Positions 35,619-44,629 are shown, counted from the stretch's first letter. The stretch is DNA of 64,000 bases from CAIKBL01 sp964555355 (GCA_964555355.1 CAZKRY010000021.1:8591-72590); one strand, 5' to 3'. The notes: a model not told the origin generated them from the sequence alone. A program made the numbers and translations.

Positions 35619-36538
35619 GGGCGGCGCTCGTTGTCTTGAACTAAGTTGACGAATAATTCCTCGAGGCGATTTGCTTTGTTGCGCATGCTCAAGACTTTAA
35701 TACCGTCGCTAGACAAGAGCTCGAACAACTCGTTGATGGAATATTCCCGCCGCACGCTCACTTCCAAGGTATTATCATCCAGGCGCGAAAAATCGAAGCT
35801 CGGATGATCAGGAAGCATCGCTAGCGGAGCCTCGAGGTCGAGCACGAAGGTTTCCGTATGCAATTTTGCAAGCAAGTCCTTCATCCCGGTGTTTTCGATG
35901 ATCCGGCCCTGGTCGATGATGGCGATATTTCGGCACAATCGCTCGGCTTCTTCCAAATAATGGGTCGTCAGGATGATGGTGGTGCCTTGTTGATTGAGCG
36001 CCGCCAAGAACTCCCACATCGAGCGCCGCACTTCGATGTCGACGCCGGCGGTAGGTTCGTCCAGGATTAGCAGTCGCGGTTCGTGTAATAGCGCGCGCGC
36101 GATCATCAGACGCCGCTTCATGCCGCCCGATAGCGTGCGCGCGCGATCACGACGTTTTTCCCACAAACCTAATTGGTGCAAATAGCGCTCCGCGCGAGTC
36201 GCCGCGAGCGTGCGAGATAGTCCGTAGAAGCCACCTTGGTTCAGCACTATTTCCCACACGGTTTCGAATTGCGAGAAATTAAATTCTTGCGGTACCACGC
36301 CTAGGTAAGACTTCGCACGCGCGAAGTCGTGGTCAATATCAACGTCGAAAATCCGTACCGTACCGCTGGTCTTTGTCACGAGTGACGTCACGATACCGAT
36401 GATGGTCGATTTGCCCGCGCCGTTGGGTCCAAGCAGCGCAAAGAACTCGCCTTCGTTAACCGTGAGATCGACCCCTTGCAACGCGTGTTTACCGTTGGCG
36501 TAGGTCTTGGTCAGCGCGGAGAGTGCGAGTGCTTTCAT
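35615..36538 (-). CDS. ABC transporter ATP-binding protein (YadG-like)
   Basis: 307-residue ATPase. Walker A GPNGAGKS (37-44), Q-loop VPQEFNF, signature LSGGMKRRLMIARALL, Walker B LLILDEPTAGVD and the switch His in LTTHYLEEAE are all intact. A C-terminal domain of about 90 residues follows, as in DrrA/YadG-type exporters. Forms an operon with the permease downstream. Confidence 0.94.
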   Translation of the reverse strand: MKALALSALTKTYANGKHALQGVDLTVNEGEFFALLGPNGAGKSTIIGIVTSLVTKTSGTVRIFDVDIDHDFARAKSYLGVVPQEFNFSQFETVWEIVLNQGGFYGLSRTLAATRAERYLHQLGLWEKRRDRARTLSGGMKRRLMIARALLHEPRLLILDEPTAGVDIEVRRSMWEFLAALNQQGTTIILTTHYLEEAERLCRNIAIIDQGRIIENTGMKDLLAKLHTETFVLDLEAPLAMLPDHPSFDFSRLDDNTLEVSVRREYSINELFELLSSDGIKVLSMRNKANRLEELFVNLVQDNERRP

Positions 36539-36579
36539 GCATGAACCCGGCTAGACGTGGCGCGGAGCGCGCCACGCGT

Positions 36580-37452
36580 TCACCAATCGGAAGATTTTCC
36601 GATCGCCTCGACGATCTTTTTCTGCTGTGCCGCGCCAACGGCCTTGAGCGCCAGCATCAGCTTGTTATCGTGGTTGATGATGAGTTGAAAGTACCGCTTG
36701 GGCACGCGCACCAGCACGGCCTTTTCGTCCGCGCGAACGTTTGCGTTACGTTTGCCCGAGCTATTCGGAAGGAGGGCCTGCTCCCCGAAATAATGGCCCC
36801 GGGTAAGGTTGGACAGCACTATTAACTTTCCGTCATCGTCTGTCACAAAAACTTCCACCGACCCATCCAAGACGACATACATGTAGTCGCCTTCCTCGGC
36901 TTCGCGCACGATGATATCGCCCGCCCCGTAGGTGACGACTTCGGTCCAATCGCCGACCCTGTCCATGTCGCGACTGGATAGTGCGCGAAACAGTCGCACA
37001 CTTTTCAGCATCATACGCACGCGCTCTTCGGAACCCGGGTCTTCATCGCGGAACGATTCACTCGGTAAGTTCTCGGCGCTGCTCAAGCCGAGCGCGGCAT
37101 CCGAGCGCGCAATTCTAAACAGGCGACAGGCTTGCTCCGCGCGCACGGTCGCGTTACGGCGCCCACTCGAACCCGGTAGCAGCGCTTGTTCACCGAAAAA
37201 TTCGCCCTTTTTCAACGTGGCGATCGTGATCTCACGGCCGCCGACGGCGCGAATTCGCACGTCGACCACACCGTCGAGGATGACGTACATACAATCGCCG
37301 ATTTCGTCTTCCTCGATAATTGGCGCCAATGGCGCGAAATCGACAATGCCGTTATGGGGCGAATCGATGACGCGCTGCAGCTCCGCGTCCGATAGGCTGC
37401 TGAAAATCGGCACGTTGCGTAAAAGTTCGACGGTAGCGCGCAATTTCGCCAT
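36580..37452 (-). CDS. Double cyclic-nucleotide-binding-domain protein
   Basis: 290-residue soluble protein with two tandem cNMP-binding domains (about 14-120 and 150-270) and no recognised output domain. Each domain carries a phosphate-binding cassette: FFGEQALLPGSSGRRNATV and YFGEQALLPNSSGKRNANV, with the conserved Gly-Glu and Arg. It resembles the regulatory (R) subunit of protein kinase A in layout, but no kinase lies nearby. It could sense cAMP or cGMP and act by protein contact. Function unknown. Confidence 0.88.
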   Translation of the reverse strand: MAKLRATVELLRNVPIFSSLSDAELQRVIDSPHNGIVDFAPLAPIIEEDEIGDCMYVILDGVVDVRIRAVGGREITIATLKKGEFFGEQALLPGSSGRRNATVRAEQACRLFRIARSDAALGLSSAENLPSESFRDEDPGSEERVRMMLKSVRLFRALSSRDMDRVGDWTEVVTYGAGDIIVREAEEGDYMYVVLDGSVEVFVTDDDGKLIVLSNLTRGHYFGEQALLPNSSGKRNANVRADEKAVLVRVPKRYFQLIINHDNKLMLALKAVGAAQQKKIVEAIGKSSDW

Positions 37453-37600
37453 GACTTACTTAGAAAATGCCGCATAGGCGGCGGCTGGCAATATTAGCGC
37501 GGCGCGCGCGCGCGACATAGGGCTCAGCACCGAGCACGGGGTGATCTTAGCCCGCGAATTTGCCCCAAAGCGTCCTTAAGGCGTTGGTAAAAGGAGGTCC
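37453..37600. other. Intergenic region with an alternating GC run
   Basis: The 148-nt spacer holds a 13-nt alternating GC tract (37502-37514), a potential Z-DNA segment, and no convincing promoter or terminator. Confidence 0.4.
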
Positions 37601-38719
37601 TTAGCCAAATACGCGGGCGAGCAAACGTTTGAAAAAGCCAAGTTCGGGCGGGCTTTCCATCGGAGGAGGGGACGGGAGCAGTTGTTCGACGATGCGTAGT
37701 GCCGAGGTTTCGGCGTCGGCGCGGAGTGCCTCGACGGACAATTCGAAGCGGCGCTCAGCGTGATCCATGACTCGGCGCAGAATCAAACGATTATCCGATT
37801 TGCAGGCTTTGAACAATTCGCGCACTTCCTGGCGCACGTAATGCGCGACCGCCGCCGGGTTCAAGGTGCCGGACGGTTTACGCACGATCTTGAAGATCTG
37901 TTCACGTCCGTAATACGCGTGAAAGGTCACAATGGAAATGAGGAGGTTGCGGGCCGCGAGCAGCAGCAGCCCATCAATGTGTTGGGCGACGAACGAATTG
38001 CCGATTGCGTTAAACAGCACATTGACGCAGGCAATGATCCGATTGGTCGGCACGAACATGACTTCGCTGTCGACCAAAAACATGCCATCCGGCGCCGTAT
38101 GCGCGGTGCACAGTTTCTGATTGATTTCGTTTAACTCCCATACCGCACGCTCGACGCCGCGAATGAGGTGGGTACCGAGTAAGACATTGACGCGCTCGAA
38201 GCGCGTACGTGCTTCAAGGAGTATTTTGTTGAGTTCCGAGAGTTCCTCCGCAGTGAACCCTTGCGTGAGGTTGGTGCGCAGATAATCGTTGGCATGCAGT
38301 AGCGCGGCGTGGATCTGATCTCGATAGGATTCGAGGACCGCACATTCCTCGGCCGATAGCGCAACAGTCGAGCCTTCCGCCGAGGAGAACAGTTGATACG
38401 CCGGCGAATAGCCGTTGAGAAGATCGTGCAACGCCGAATAACTGCCGATGGTTTCCGCAAACAAAAAACGCTGTCGCAGATCGGCGTGTTCTGGAGTGTA
38501 GAGGCGTGCCACGCGACGCAGCCTGACATCGAGTGGATCGATCGCGCTATCGGCGAGCACGTGCAGGGTTTGCTGGAAGAGTTCTTGGGTGCGATCCGCT
38601 TTGAATTCGACGTTGATCCGCTCGCCACGCGGCACCTGGGCAAGTCCGTTCAGATCGAGCGTCATTTCGAAGCGCGGCGCGCCCGGTTCGACGAGCACGC
38701 GTGCGGTCGCGGTGGACAT
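37601..38719 (-). CDS. Uncharacterised 372-residue protein
   Basis: I do not recognise a family. The sequence looks mostly helical and soluble, with a hydrophobic helix pair in the middle (VNVLFNAIGNSFVAQHIDGL and LLLLAARNLLISIVTF) and a proline-rich spacer before the C-terminal FFKRLLARVFG, which may be a short membrane-binding amphipathic tail. The first ~30 residues (VLVEPGAPRFEMTLDLNGL) look beta-rich. ATG 38719 has GAGGT 7 nt upstream; ATG 38740 is a longer alternative without a ribosome binding site. It lies upstream of the cyclic-nucleotide-binding gene on the same strand, 148 nt apart. Confidence 0.75.
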   Translation of the reverse strand: MSTATARVLVEPGAPRFEMTLDLNGLAQVPRGERINVEFKADRTQELFQQTLHVLADSAIDPLDVRLRRVARLYTPEHADLRQRFLFAETIGSYSALHDLLNGYSPAYQLFSSAEGSTVALSAEECAVLESYRDQIHAALLHANDYLRTNLTQGFTAEELSELNKILLEARTRFERVNVLLGTHLIRGVERAVWELNEINQKLCTAHTAPDGMFLVDSEVMFVPTNRIIACVNVLFNAIGNSFVAQHIDGLLLLAARNLLISIVTFHAYYGREQIFKIVRKPSGTLNPAAVAHYVRQEVRELFKACKSDNRLILRRVMDHAERRFELSVEALRADAETSALRIVEQLLPSPPPMESPPELGFFKRLLARVFG

Positions 38720-38740
38720 TAGCGACACCTCGCTGCACAT

Positions 38741-38915
38741 TGCGGGTGCGGCGGTGGAATAGGCATGGTTGGTTCAGTCACGCTTAAAGTGGACGGCCGT
38801 ATAAACTTATAGTCGGCGCGCCGCGGCACCGCCCGCTCCGCGCGCTAACCTGCGACCAAGGTCACGCAACGCATGCGCCAAGCGCTAAAAAACCTAGATG
38901 AAGGGGCAACGCCGA
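38741..38915. other. Divergent intergenic region (unknown gene / sixA-like)
   Basis: Separates two divergently transcribed genes and should hold both promoters. I saw no element close enough to consensus to call. An AAGGGG motif at 38901-38906 serves the sixA-like gene. Confidence 0.4.
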
Positions 38916-39446
38916 ATGAGTGTGATGACCAATGCGACGGTGTGGCTGATGCGCCACGCAACGGCGCGAGAGAAGGCCCCCGGTCAAAGTGACTTCGACC
39001 GGCCCTTGGCGCGTGAGGGCGTCGCGGAGGCGGGCGCGATTGGCCAATGGTACGCCAATGAAATACCAGCCCAGCTTCGCATAATCGCCTCCCCGGCACT
39101 TCGCGTACGCATGACATTTGAAGGACTCGCGCAATGGTGTCTTGGGATAGCGATGCCGGCGTGGGAGCCGAGTCTATATTTGGCGGAATTGCCGGGTCTC
39201 GTCGACCAACTCGTGATGCATGGTGAACAAACGCTATTACTGCTCGGACATAACCCCGGTTTCGAAGCGCTATTTCAGCATCTGGTGGCGAACGTTCCCC
39301 GCGAAATTCACAGCGCGGGACTGATGCCGCCGGCTGCCATCTATCGCATTGATTATGTGCGCTTAGCGGACGGCGTGCGCGCGAGAAGCGGGCGGATTGT
39401 GCACCATACGCGGCCGGCGTGGCTGGACGCACCGCGTAACGGCTAG
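38916..39446 (+). CDS. SixA-like phosphohistidine phosphatase
   Basis: 176-residue histidine-phosphatase-superfamily protein. The short RH signature without the usual Gly (LMRHATA, H14) and the second catalytic His (LLGHNPGFEALF, H112) match SixA, which dephosphorylates phosphohistidine on ArcB or on the PTS protein NPr in E. coli. No partner is encoded nearby. ATG 38916 chosen because AAGGGG lies 9 nt upstream; ATG 38898 is an alternative. Confidence 0.85.
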   Translation: MSVMTNATVWLMRHATAREKAPGQSDFDRPLAREGVAEAGAIGQWYANEIPAQLRIIASPALRVRMTFEGLAQWCLGIAMPAWEPSLYLAELPGLVDQLVMHGEQTLLLLGHNPGFEALFQHLVANVPREIHSAGLMPPAAIYRIDYVRLADGVRARSGRIVHHTRPAWLDAPRNG

Positions 39447-39453
39447 CTGAACC

Positions 39454-39600
39454 CTACAAGAACAAGACCACCGGAAACACCAGTACGGCGATCACATACA
39501 CTAGCCACTCTAAATTGCGTTCCGCCAACCACCCCGTGTAATGCAGGATGACAACCGAAATCGCGATGACATAGAACAAGCCGAAGAGAATGTTATTCAA
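39454..39600 (-). CDS. Small two-helix membrane protein
   Basis: A 48-residue hydrophobic protein (NNILFGLFYVIAISVVILHY and NLEWLVYVIAVLVFPVVLFL) with two membrane helices. TTG 39600 is preceded by AGGGG at 7-nt spacing; a longer in-frame version from 39684 would add a basic, disordered leader without a ribosome binding site. Function unknown. Convergent with the sixA-like gene, 7 nt apart. Confidence 0.55.
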   Translation of the reverse strand: MNNILFGLFYVIAISVVILHYTGWLAERNLEWLVYVIAVLVFPVVLFL

Positions 39601-39740
39601 CGCTACGCCCCTACTCGCGAGTTGCTTTTTTTCATTGGCATGGCGCGCGGTTATCCGTCGCATGCCACCGGCCCGCAGCCGCATTCTAGCAAGCAGAAGA
39701 TGGCTTGCCAGCCGCCACGTTGGATAGGACCGGTTGTGGC

Positions 39741-40502
39741 ATGACGGCTAAACGTTCGCTGCTGGAGATATTCAACGCCGAACGCGGTGTGGTGTGCTGC
39801 GTGGGCGCGGGGGGCAAAAAGAGTACGTTGTATCGTCTCGCCGCCCTGCATCCCGGACGCGTCGGGATGACGGCGACCGCGCATATCGAGCATTTCCCGC
39901 GGCGGTTGGCGGCCCAAACGGTAGTCGCGGAGGCACCCGAGCTTTTATCCGAATTGCGCGCGCTCGCGCGCACGGAGCGTCGATTGTACTTTGCGCGACC
40001 CTGTGATCTTCCGGGCCGTTACCTGGGCGTGCCGTACGAAGATTTGGCCGAGATCCGGCATGCGCTCAACTTCGATGTCTGTTTGATTAAGGCCGACGGC
40101 GCGCGCAATCGAATCGTCAAAGCGCCCGGGCCGCACGAGCCCGCGCTGCCGCCCGGAACGACCACGGTCATTCCCGTCGCTTCAATTCAATGCGTGGGAC
40201 GCGTGCTCGATGCGCACGTTTGTCACCGGCCCGAGCGATTCGCGGCGATTACCGGCGCAACGGTCGGCGAACCAATTGAGGCTGGGCACCTCGTACACTT
40301 GCTCACGCATGAGGCCGGTAGCCTGCAGGGCGTGGGTGATGCAACGGTTATCCCGCTTATCAATATGGTCGATACGCCGCACGAAGAGCATCTGGCGCGG
40401 GAAATCGCGAGCCGCGCATTAGCCGCCTCGCCCTGCTTTTCGCGAATCGTATTGGCGCGCATGCGCGATGACGCGCCGCTCGTCGCCGTGATCGAGCGCT
40501 AG
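39741..40502 (+). CDS. yqeC: YqeC-like putative selenium-cofactor protein
   Basis: 253-residue protein with an N-terminal P-loop-like CCVGAGGKKST (20-30) and the motifs KADGARNRIVKAPGPHEP and LTHEAGSLQG. This matches the YqeC family, which profiling studies link to SelD and to selenium-dependent molybdenum hydroxylases. No SelD, molybdenum hydroxylase or partner (YgfJ/XdhC type) is in the window. ATG 39741 preferred to a TTG at 39705. Only 11 nt before ybeD, so possibly co-transcribed with the lip genes. Confidence 0.8.
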   Translation: MTAKRSLLEIFNAERGVVCCVGAGGKKSTLYRLAALHPGRVGMTATAHIEHFPRRLAAQTVVAEAPELLSELRALARTERRLYFARPCDLPGRYLGVPYEDLAEIRHALNFDVCLIKADGARNRIVKAPGPHEPALPPGTTTVIPVASIQCVGRVLDAHVCHRPERFAAITGATVGEPIEAGHLVHLLTHEAGSLQGVGDATVIPLINMVDTPHEEHLAREIASRALAASPCFSRIVLARMRDDAPLVAVIER

Positions 40503-40513
40503 GAGGATTTTTG

Positions 40514-40780
40514 ATGGCTGACGAAGATGGCCCACTCAAGTTTCCTTGCGCCTTTCCGCTTAAGGTCATGGGCCTCGCGAGCGATGATTTCGATGCCCTG
40601 GTGTTCGAGATCGTGAGTCGCCATGTGGCCGAGTTACGGGCGGACGCAATCCAGCGACGGGCGAGTAAAGAAGGTCGTTACGTGTCACTCACCATTACGA
40701 TTGAGGCACAAAGCCAGTCCCAACTCGATAATGTCTATCGGGAACTCAGTGCACACACCCGGGTGCTGCTCGTGCTATGA
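40514..40780 (+). CDS. ybeD: YbeD-like protein (DUF493)
   Basis: 88-residue ACT-like small protein of the UPF0250 family (PLKFPCAFPLKVMGLASDDF). It is commonly encoded before lipB and thought to modulate lipoate metabolism or other enzymes. A perfect AGGAGG sits 7 nt before ATG 40514. The stop overlaps lipB (ATGA). Confidence 0.92.
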   Translation: MADEDGPLKFPCAFPLKVMGLASDDFDALVFEIVSRHVAELRADAIQRRASKEGRYVSLTITIEAQSQSQLDNVYRELSAHTRVLLVL

Positions 40781-41517
40781 CGGCCGCCGGTGCCACCGTC
40801 CCCCGCGTTCCCGGGCCATCGACGCCATCTAGTGACGTCAACCTGCCGTTTAAAGTCACCTACTTCGGATGCGTGGATTACGCGGAAATTTGGCAACGCA
40901 TGCGCGAGGCGGTCGCCGCGCGCGCGCCGGCCGACGCCGATGAATTATGGCTGTTGGAACATCCCCCGGTTTTTACACTTGGGCTCGCGGGTAAGCGCGA
41001 ACACTTGCTAAGTCCGGGCGACATTCCGGTTATTCACTGTGATCGCGGCGGGCAGGTGACTTATCACGGTCCGGGACAGCTGGTGGTCTACACGCTACTG
41101 GATCTCAAGCGTCTTGGCATTGGGCCGCGCGAACTGGTGCGCGAATTAGAACAAGCCATCATCGACACGTTGGCGAAATTTGGACTTTCCGGGGTCCGCC
41201 GGGTGGGCGCACCTGGGGTGTATGTCGATGGCGCGAAGATCGCGGCGCTCGGCTTACGAGTCCGCAATCATTACACCTATCACGGTATGGCGCTCAATGT
41301 TGCTCTAGACTTGGCGCCATTCTCACGCATTAACCCTTGCGGTTATGCGGGAATGGCCGTCACGAGCTTTACCAAGCTTGGTCTCGCGGTGGCACTCGAC
41401 GAAGTCGCGGCGCCCCTGGTGCAGGCGCTGGCGCACCGCTTTCAAAGCGCAAGTACGCGGGCGGCCAACGCTGCCGCTATGGTGGATGAGGTTACGCAAC
41501 GCGGAGAATCGTTATGA
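40777..41517 (+). CDS. lipB: Octanoyl-ACP:protein octanoyltransferase
   Basis: 246-residue LipB, which moves the octanoyl group from ACP to lipoyl domains. The motif RGGQVTYHGPGQLVVY, catalytic Cys C188 (INPCGYAGMAVTS) and Lys K154 (GAKIAALGLRV) correspond to C169/K135 of E. coli. Has about 20 extra N-terminal residues compared with E. coli. ATGA overlaps on both sides (ybeD and lipA). Confidence 0.97.
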   Translation: MTAAGATVPRVPGPSTPSSDVNLPFKVTYFGCVDYAEIWQRMREAVAARAPADADELWLLEHPPVFTLGLAGKREHLLSPGDIPVIHCDRGGQVTYHGPGQLVVYTLLDLKRLGIGPRELVRELEQAIIDTLAKFGLSGVRRVGAPGVYVDGAKIAALGLRVRNHYTYHGMALNVALDLAPFSRINPCGYAGMAVTSFTKLGLAVALDEVAAPLVQALAHRFQSASTRAANAAAMVDEVTQRGESL

Positions 41518-42458
41518 CCGAGTTGACCCGAGCACAGCGCGGCGCGGCCAAAGTCGCCCGCATCCCCGTTAAAGTTGAGCCGACGACGGGTCCGCTTCCG
41601 CGTAAACCCGCGTGGATCCGCGCGAAAGCACCCACCGATCCGCGGGTCATCGCACTCAAACAGCTATTGCGTGAAAAATCACTACACACGGTATGTGAAG
41701 AGGCGTCATGCCCGAATCTCGGCGAATGCTTCGCACACGGCACGGCGACCTTCATGATTATGGGTGCTTTATGCACACGGCGCTGCCCATTTTGCGATGT
41801 GGCGCATGGCCGACCGCTCCCACTTGACCCGGCGGAGCCCGCGCATCTCGCCGAAGCCGTGCGGTTGATGAATTTGCGATACGTGGTTATCACGTCGGTC
41901 GATCGCGATGATTTACGCGATGGGGGTGCTGCGCATTTCGCGGCATGCATCGCCGCGGTGCGCGCCGCGCAACCCAACATTCAAGTGGAAGTCTTGGTGC
42001 CGGATTTTCGCGGTCGCATGGAAGTCGCGCTGACCGAATTGCTTACCGCGCCGCCTGACGTGTTCAATCACAATTTGGAAACGGTGCCGCGCCTTTACGC
42101 GGCCGTGCGGCCCGGCGCCGATTTTGCGTGGTCGCTCAAACTCATTCAGCGCTTCAAGGCGCTGGCGCCGAACATACCAACCAAGTCGGGAATTATGCTG
42201 GGACTCGGGGAGACCATCGACGAAGTTCATGAAGTCATGCGTGATCTACGCAGTCACGCCTGCGATCGATTGACGATCGGCCAGTACTTGCAACCCAGTC
42301 GGGCGCATCTGCCGGTCGCGCGCTTCGTCGAACCCGCGGAATTCGCCGCCTTAGCGCGTCACGGCGAGGCGCTCGGCTTTGACAACGTGGCCAGCGGTCC
42401 CATGGTGCGGTCTTCATATCACGCCGATCGCCAAGCCGCGGGTGAAGTGGTGAGCTAA
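41514..42458 (+). CDS. lipA: Lipoyl synthase
   Basis: 314-residue radical-SAM enzyme that inserts two sulfurs into octanoyl domains. The auxiliary cluster ligands are C61, C66 and C72 (CEEASCPNLGEC); the SAM cluster is C87xxxC91xxC94 (CTRRCPFC). The C-terminal RSSYHAD Ser is present. Ends the ybeD-lipB-lipA set. Confidence 0.98.
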   Translation: MTELTRAQRGAAKVARIPVKVEPTTGPLPRKPAWIRAKAPTDPRVIALKQLLREKSLHTVCEEASCPNLGECFAHGTATFMIMGALCTRRCPFCDVAHGRPLPLDPAEPAHLAEAVRLMNLRYVVITSVDRDDLRDGGAAHFAACIAAVRAAQPNIQVEVLVPDFRGRMEVALTELLTAPPDVFNHNLETVPRLYAAVRPGADFAWSLKLIQRFKALAPNIPTKSGIMLGLGETIDEVHEVMRDLRSHACDRLTIGQYLQPSRAHLPVARFVEPAEFAALARHGEALGFDNVASGPMVRSSYHADRQAAGEVVS

Positions 42459-42490
42459 CATCGCGCGACCGCGACGGTAAATCTGCCCAA

Positions 42491-42506
42491 TGCCCGCGTG
42501 CGGGCA
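42491..42506 (+). terminator. Weak hairpin after lipA
   Basis: TGCCCGC-GT-GCGGGCA folds as a tight GC-rich stem 32 nt after the lipA stop, followed by a T-poor stretch. It may pause or partly terminate lip transcription before the next gene. Confidence 0.3.
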
Positions 42507-42522
42507 TCAAATCATTTGTAAC

Positions 42523-43281
42523 ATGGACATCGCCATCGGCTATCTGCTTAAAGCGCTGCTATTGCCGCCGTGCGGGAATTTGTTGCTGGGCTTCGCCGCG
42601 TGGAAGTCACGCCGGCGTTGGCCGCGTGGCGCACGCGCACTTTTATGGCTCAGTTTCGGTAGCTTGTTTGCCCTGACCATTCCGTTGGTGTCGACGATGT
42701 TAGCGGCACCACTTGAAGACATTCCGGCATTGAATCTCGCCGAGGGCGTGCAAGGCGCCGAAGCCATCGTGGTGCTAGGGGGCGGTCGATACGATCATGC
42801 GCCGGAATACGATGGTCGCGACACAGTGCATCCCCGTACGCTCGAGCGTCTGCGTTACGGCGTTTATTTACATCGCGCGCTGGGACTCCCGCTCGCGCTG
42901 GTTGGGGGTACTGTTGCGGGCGATGCCGCCGCCGAAGGCATGTTGATGTTCGATACGGTGAACGAGGCGTTCAAAGTCCCGGTGCAATGGATCGAAACCG
43001 GTAGCCGCAATACCGCGGAGAATGCCGAGTACACGCGCTATCTGGTGAACGTCAAGCGAATCGTATTAGTGACCCACGCACTGCATATGCGTCGCGCCAT
43101 GATGATGTACCAGGCACGCGGCTTTGAAGTCGTGCCGGCGCCGCTGGGGTATCGAGCAACCTTCGATCCCAGCGAAATGACTGTCTTCGATTTTGTGCCA
43201 TCGGTGGAGGCGCTCGCGCTTTCTAGCGCGGCGCTCCATGAATACATCGGAAACCTGTGGTATCGCATCCACTATTTGTAG
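42523..43281 (+). CDS. ElyC/YdcF-family envelope protein (DUF218)
   Basis: 252-residue inner-membrane protein with two N-terminal membrane helices and a DUF218 domain (AIVVLGGGRYDHAPEYDG, GSRNTAENAEYT, LVTHALHMRRAM). ElyC of E. coli supports peptidoglycan and lipid-carrier homeostasis. ATG 42523 gives a normal membrane-insertion start; an in-frame ATG at 42490 lies inside the hairpin. Convergent with xseA. Confidence 0.85.
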   Translation: MDIAIGYLLKALLLPPCGNLLLGFAAWKSRRRWPRGARALLWLSFGSLFALTIPLVSTMLAAPLEDIPALNLAEGVQGAEAIVVLGGGRYDHAPEYDGRDTVHPRTLERLRYGVYLHRALGLPLALVGGTVAGDAAAEGMLMFDTVNEAFKVPVQWIETGSRNTAENAEYTRYLVNVKRIVLVTHALHMRRAMMMYQARGFEVVPAPLGYRATFDPSEMTVFDFVPSVEALALSSAALHEYIGNLWYRIHYL

Positions 43282-43288
43282 GGTTTGT

Positions 43289-44629
43289 TTAACTCTCAGG
43301 TTCGATGTCCTCGACACGCGCACGGAATTCGCCATGGCCCACTTGCGCGCTGATCAGGCTGTCGCGATTGAGCTGATCCGTGTTGCGCACAATCACGCCG
43401 TGCTCGGTGGTGATTATGGCGTAACCCCGCGCGAGCGTTGCCGGCGGGCTGACCGCGCGTAGGGTTTGCTCGGCGCGCGTCAGGCGCGCCTCGAGCACGC
43501 GTAGACGGGTGGTGGTCGCGAACGGTAAGCGGCGGGCGAGCGTCGCGAGTTGGTGCTGTAGATTCACCAAACGCGCCGCCGGCGCTTGCGCATACAAGCG
43601 TGCATGTAGCGACGCGAACGCCGTGCGCCGTTGGACGAGCAGCTTATCGAGCGCGCGCGGTAAACGGCGACTCAACTCATCAAGCCGCTGCGCATGTTGT
43701 TCGAGGCGTCGGCCGGGGTGCATCAGACGTTGTTGCAAATGTTGGTGGTGCTGGTGCAGTCGTTGCAAGTAGTGATGCATCGCGCGCAGCAGTCGCGTTT
43801 GCGATTGCGCGAGATGGCGCAGCACCGCGCGCGTGTCCGGCGCGCACAGTTCGGCGGCGGCGGAGGGCGTTGGCGCGCGCAGATCGGCAACTAGATCCGT
43901 GAGGGTGATATCCGTTTCGTGGCCCACTCCGCTGATGACCGGAATGACCGACGCGTAGATCGCGCGCACGACCGCTTCTTCGTTGAAAGCCCACAAATCT
44001 TCGAGCGAGCCACCGCCGCGCGCGATGATTAAAACATCGACCTCCGCGCGGCGATTGGCGGATTCGAGCGCGGCGACGAGGCCCGGGATGGCGGCCGCCC
44101 CCTGGACGGGGGTGGGATACACGATGACTGGAAGGTTCGGACAGCGCCGGCGCAAGACCTGCAGGATATCGCGTAACGCGGCGCCGGTTGGCGAAGTCAC
44201 GACGCCAAGCGCGCGCGGTTGTGCCGGCAACGGTCGTTTGTGCTCGACATCGAATAATCCGGCGACTGCGAGGCGTCGCTTTAACTCATCGAATCTAAGT
44301 CGCAACAGCCCCTCACCGGCAGGTTCCAAACGTTCGATCACCAGTTGAAACTCGCCGCGCGGTTCATACAGCGAGACCCGCGCATACGCCAATACTTGGG
44401 TGCCGTTCTCAGGCCTAAAGCCGAGCAGCGCGTTGCGAGCCCGAAACATCGCGCAGCGCACCTGCGCGGTGGGGTCTTTCAAGCTGAAATACCAGTGCCC
44501 GGAGCTGGGTTTAGCAAGATTCGAGATTTCGCCTTCGAGCCACACCGCGCCGAAGTGGCCTTCCAAAAGGCCACGCACCGCGCGATTGAGGGCGCTGACG
44601 CTTAATATTTCACCGGTATCGAATTCCAT
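43289..44629 (-). CDS. xseA: Exodeoxyribonuclease VII large subunit
   Basis: 446-residue XseA, which with XseB degrades single-stranded DNA in both directions. N-terminal OB fold (VWLEGEISNLAKPSSGHWYFSLKD), catalytic region (GVVTSPTGAALRDILQVLRRR, IIARGGGSLEDLWAFNEE, SGVGHETDITLTD) and a long coiled-coil C-terminus rich in His and Gln (HHYLQRLHQHHQHLQQRL) are visible. Divergent from guaB, a common gammaproteobacterial order. Confidence 0.96.
   Translation of the reverse strand: MEFDTGEILSVSALNRAVRGLLEGHFGAVWLEGEISNLAKPSSGHWYFSLKDPTAQVRCAMFRARNALLGFRPENGTQVLAYARVSLYEPRGEFQLVIERLEPAGEGLLRLRFDELKRRLAVAGLFDVEHKRPLPAQPRALGVVTSPTGAALRDILQVLRRRCPNLPVIVYPTPVQGAAAIPGLVAALESANRRAEVDVLIIARGGGSLEDLWAFNEEAVVRAIYASVIPVISGVGHETDITLTDLVADLRAPTPSAAAELCAPDTRAVLRHLAQSQTRLLRAMHHYLQRLHQHHQHLQQRLMHPGRRLEQHAQRLDELSRRLPRALDKLLVQRRTAFASLHARLYAQAPAARLVNLQHQLATLARRLPFATTTRLRVLEARLTRAEQTLRAVSPPATLARGYAIITTEHGVIVRNTDQLNRDSLISAQVGHGEFRARVEDIEPES

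Noticed and set aside
36580..37452. Crp/Fnr-type transcription factor
   Set aside because: There are two cNMP domains but no C-terminal helix-turn-helix domain.
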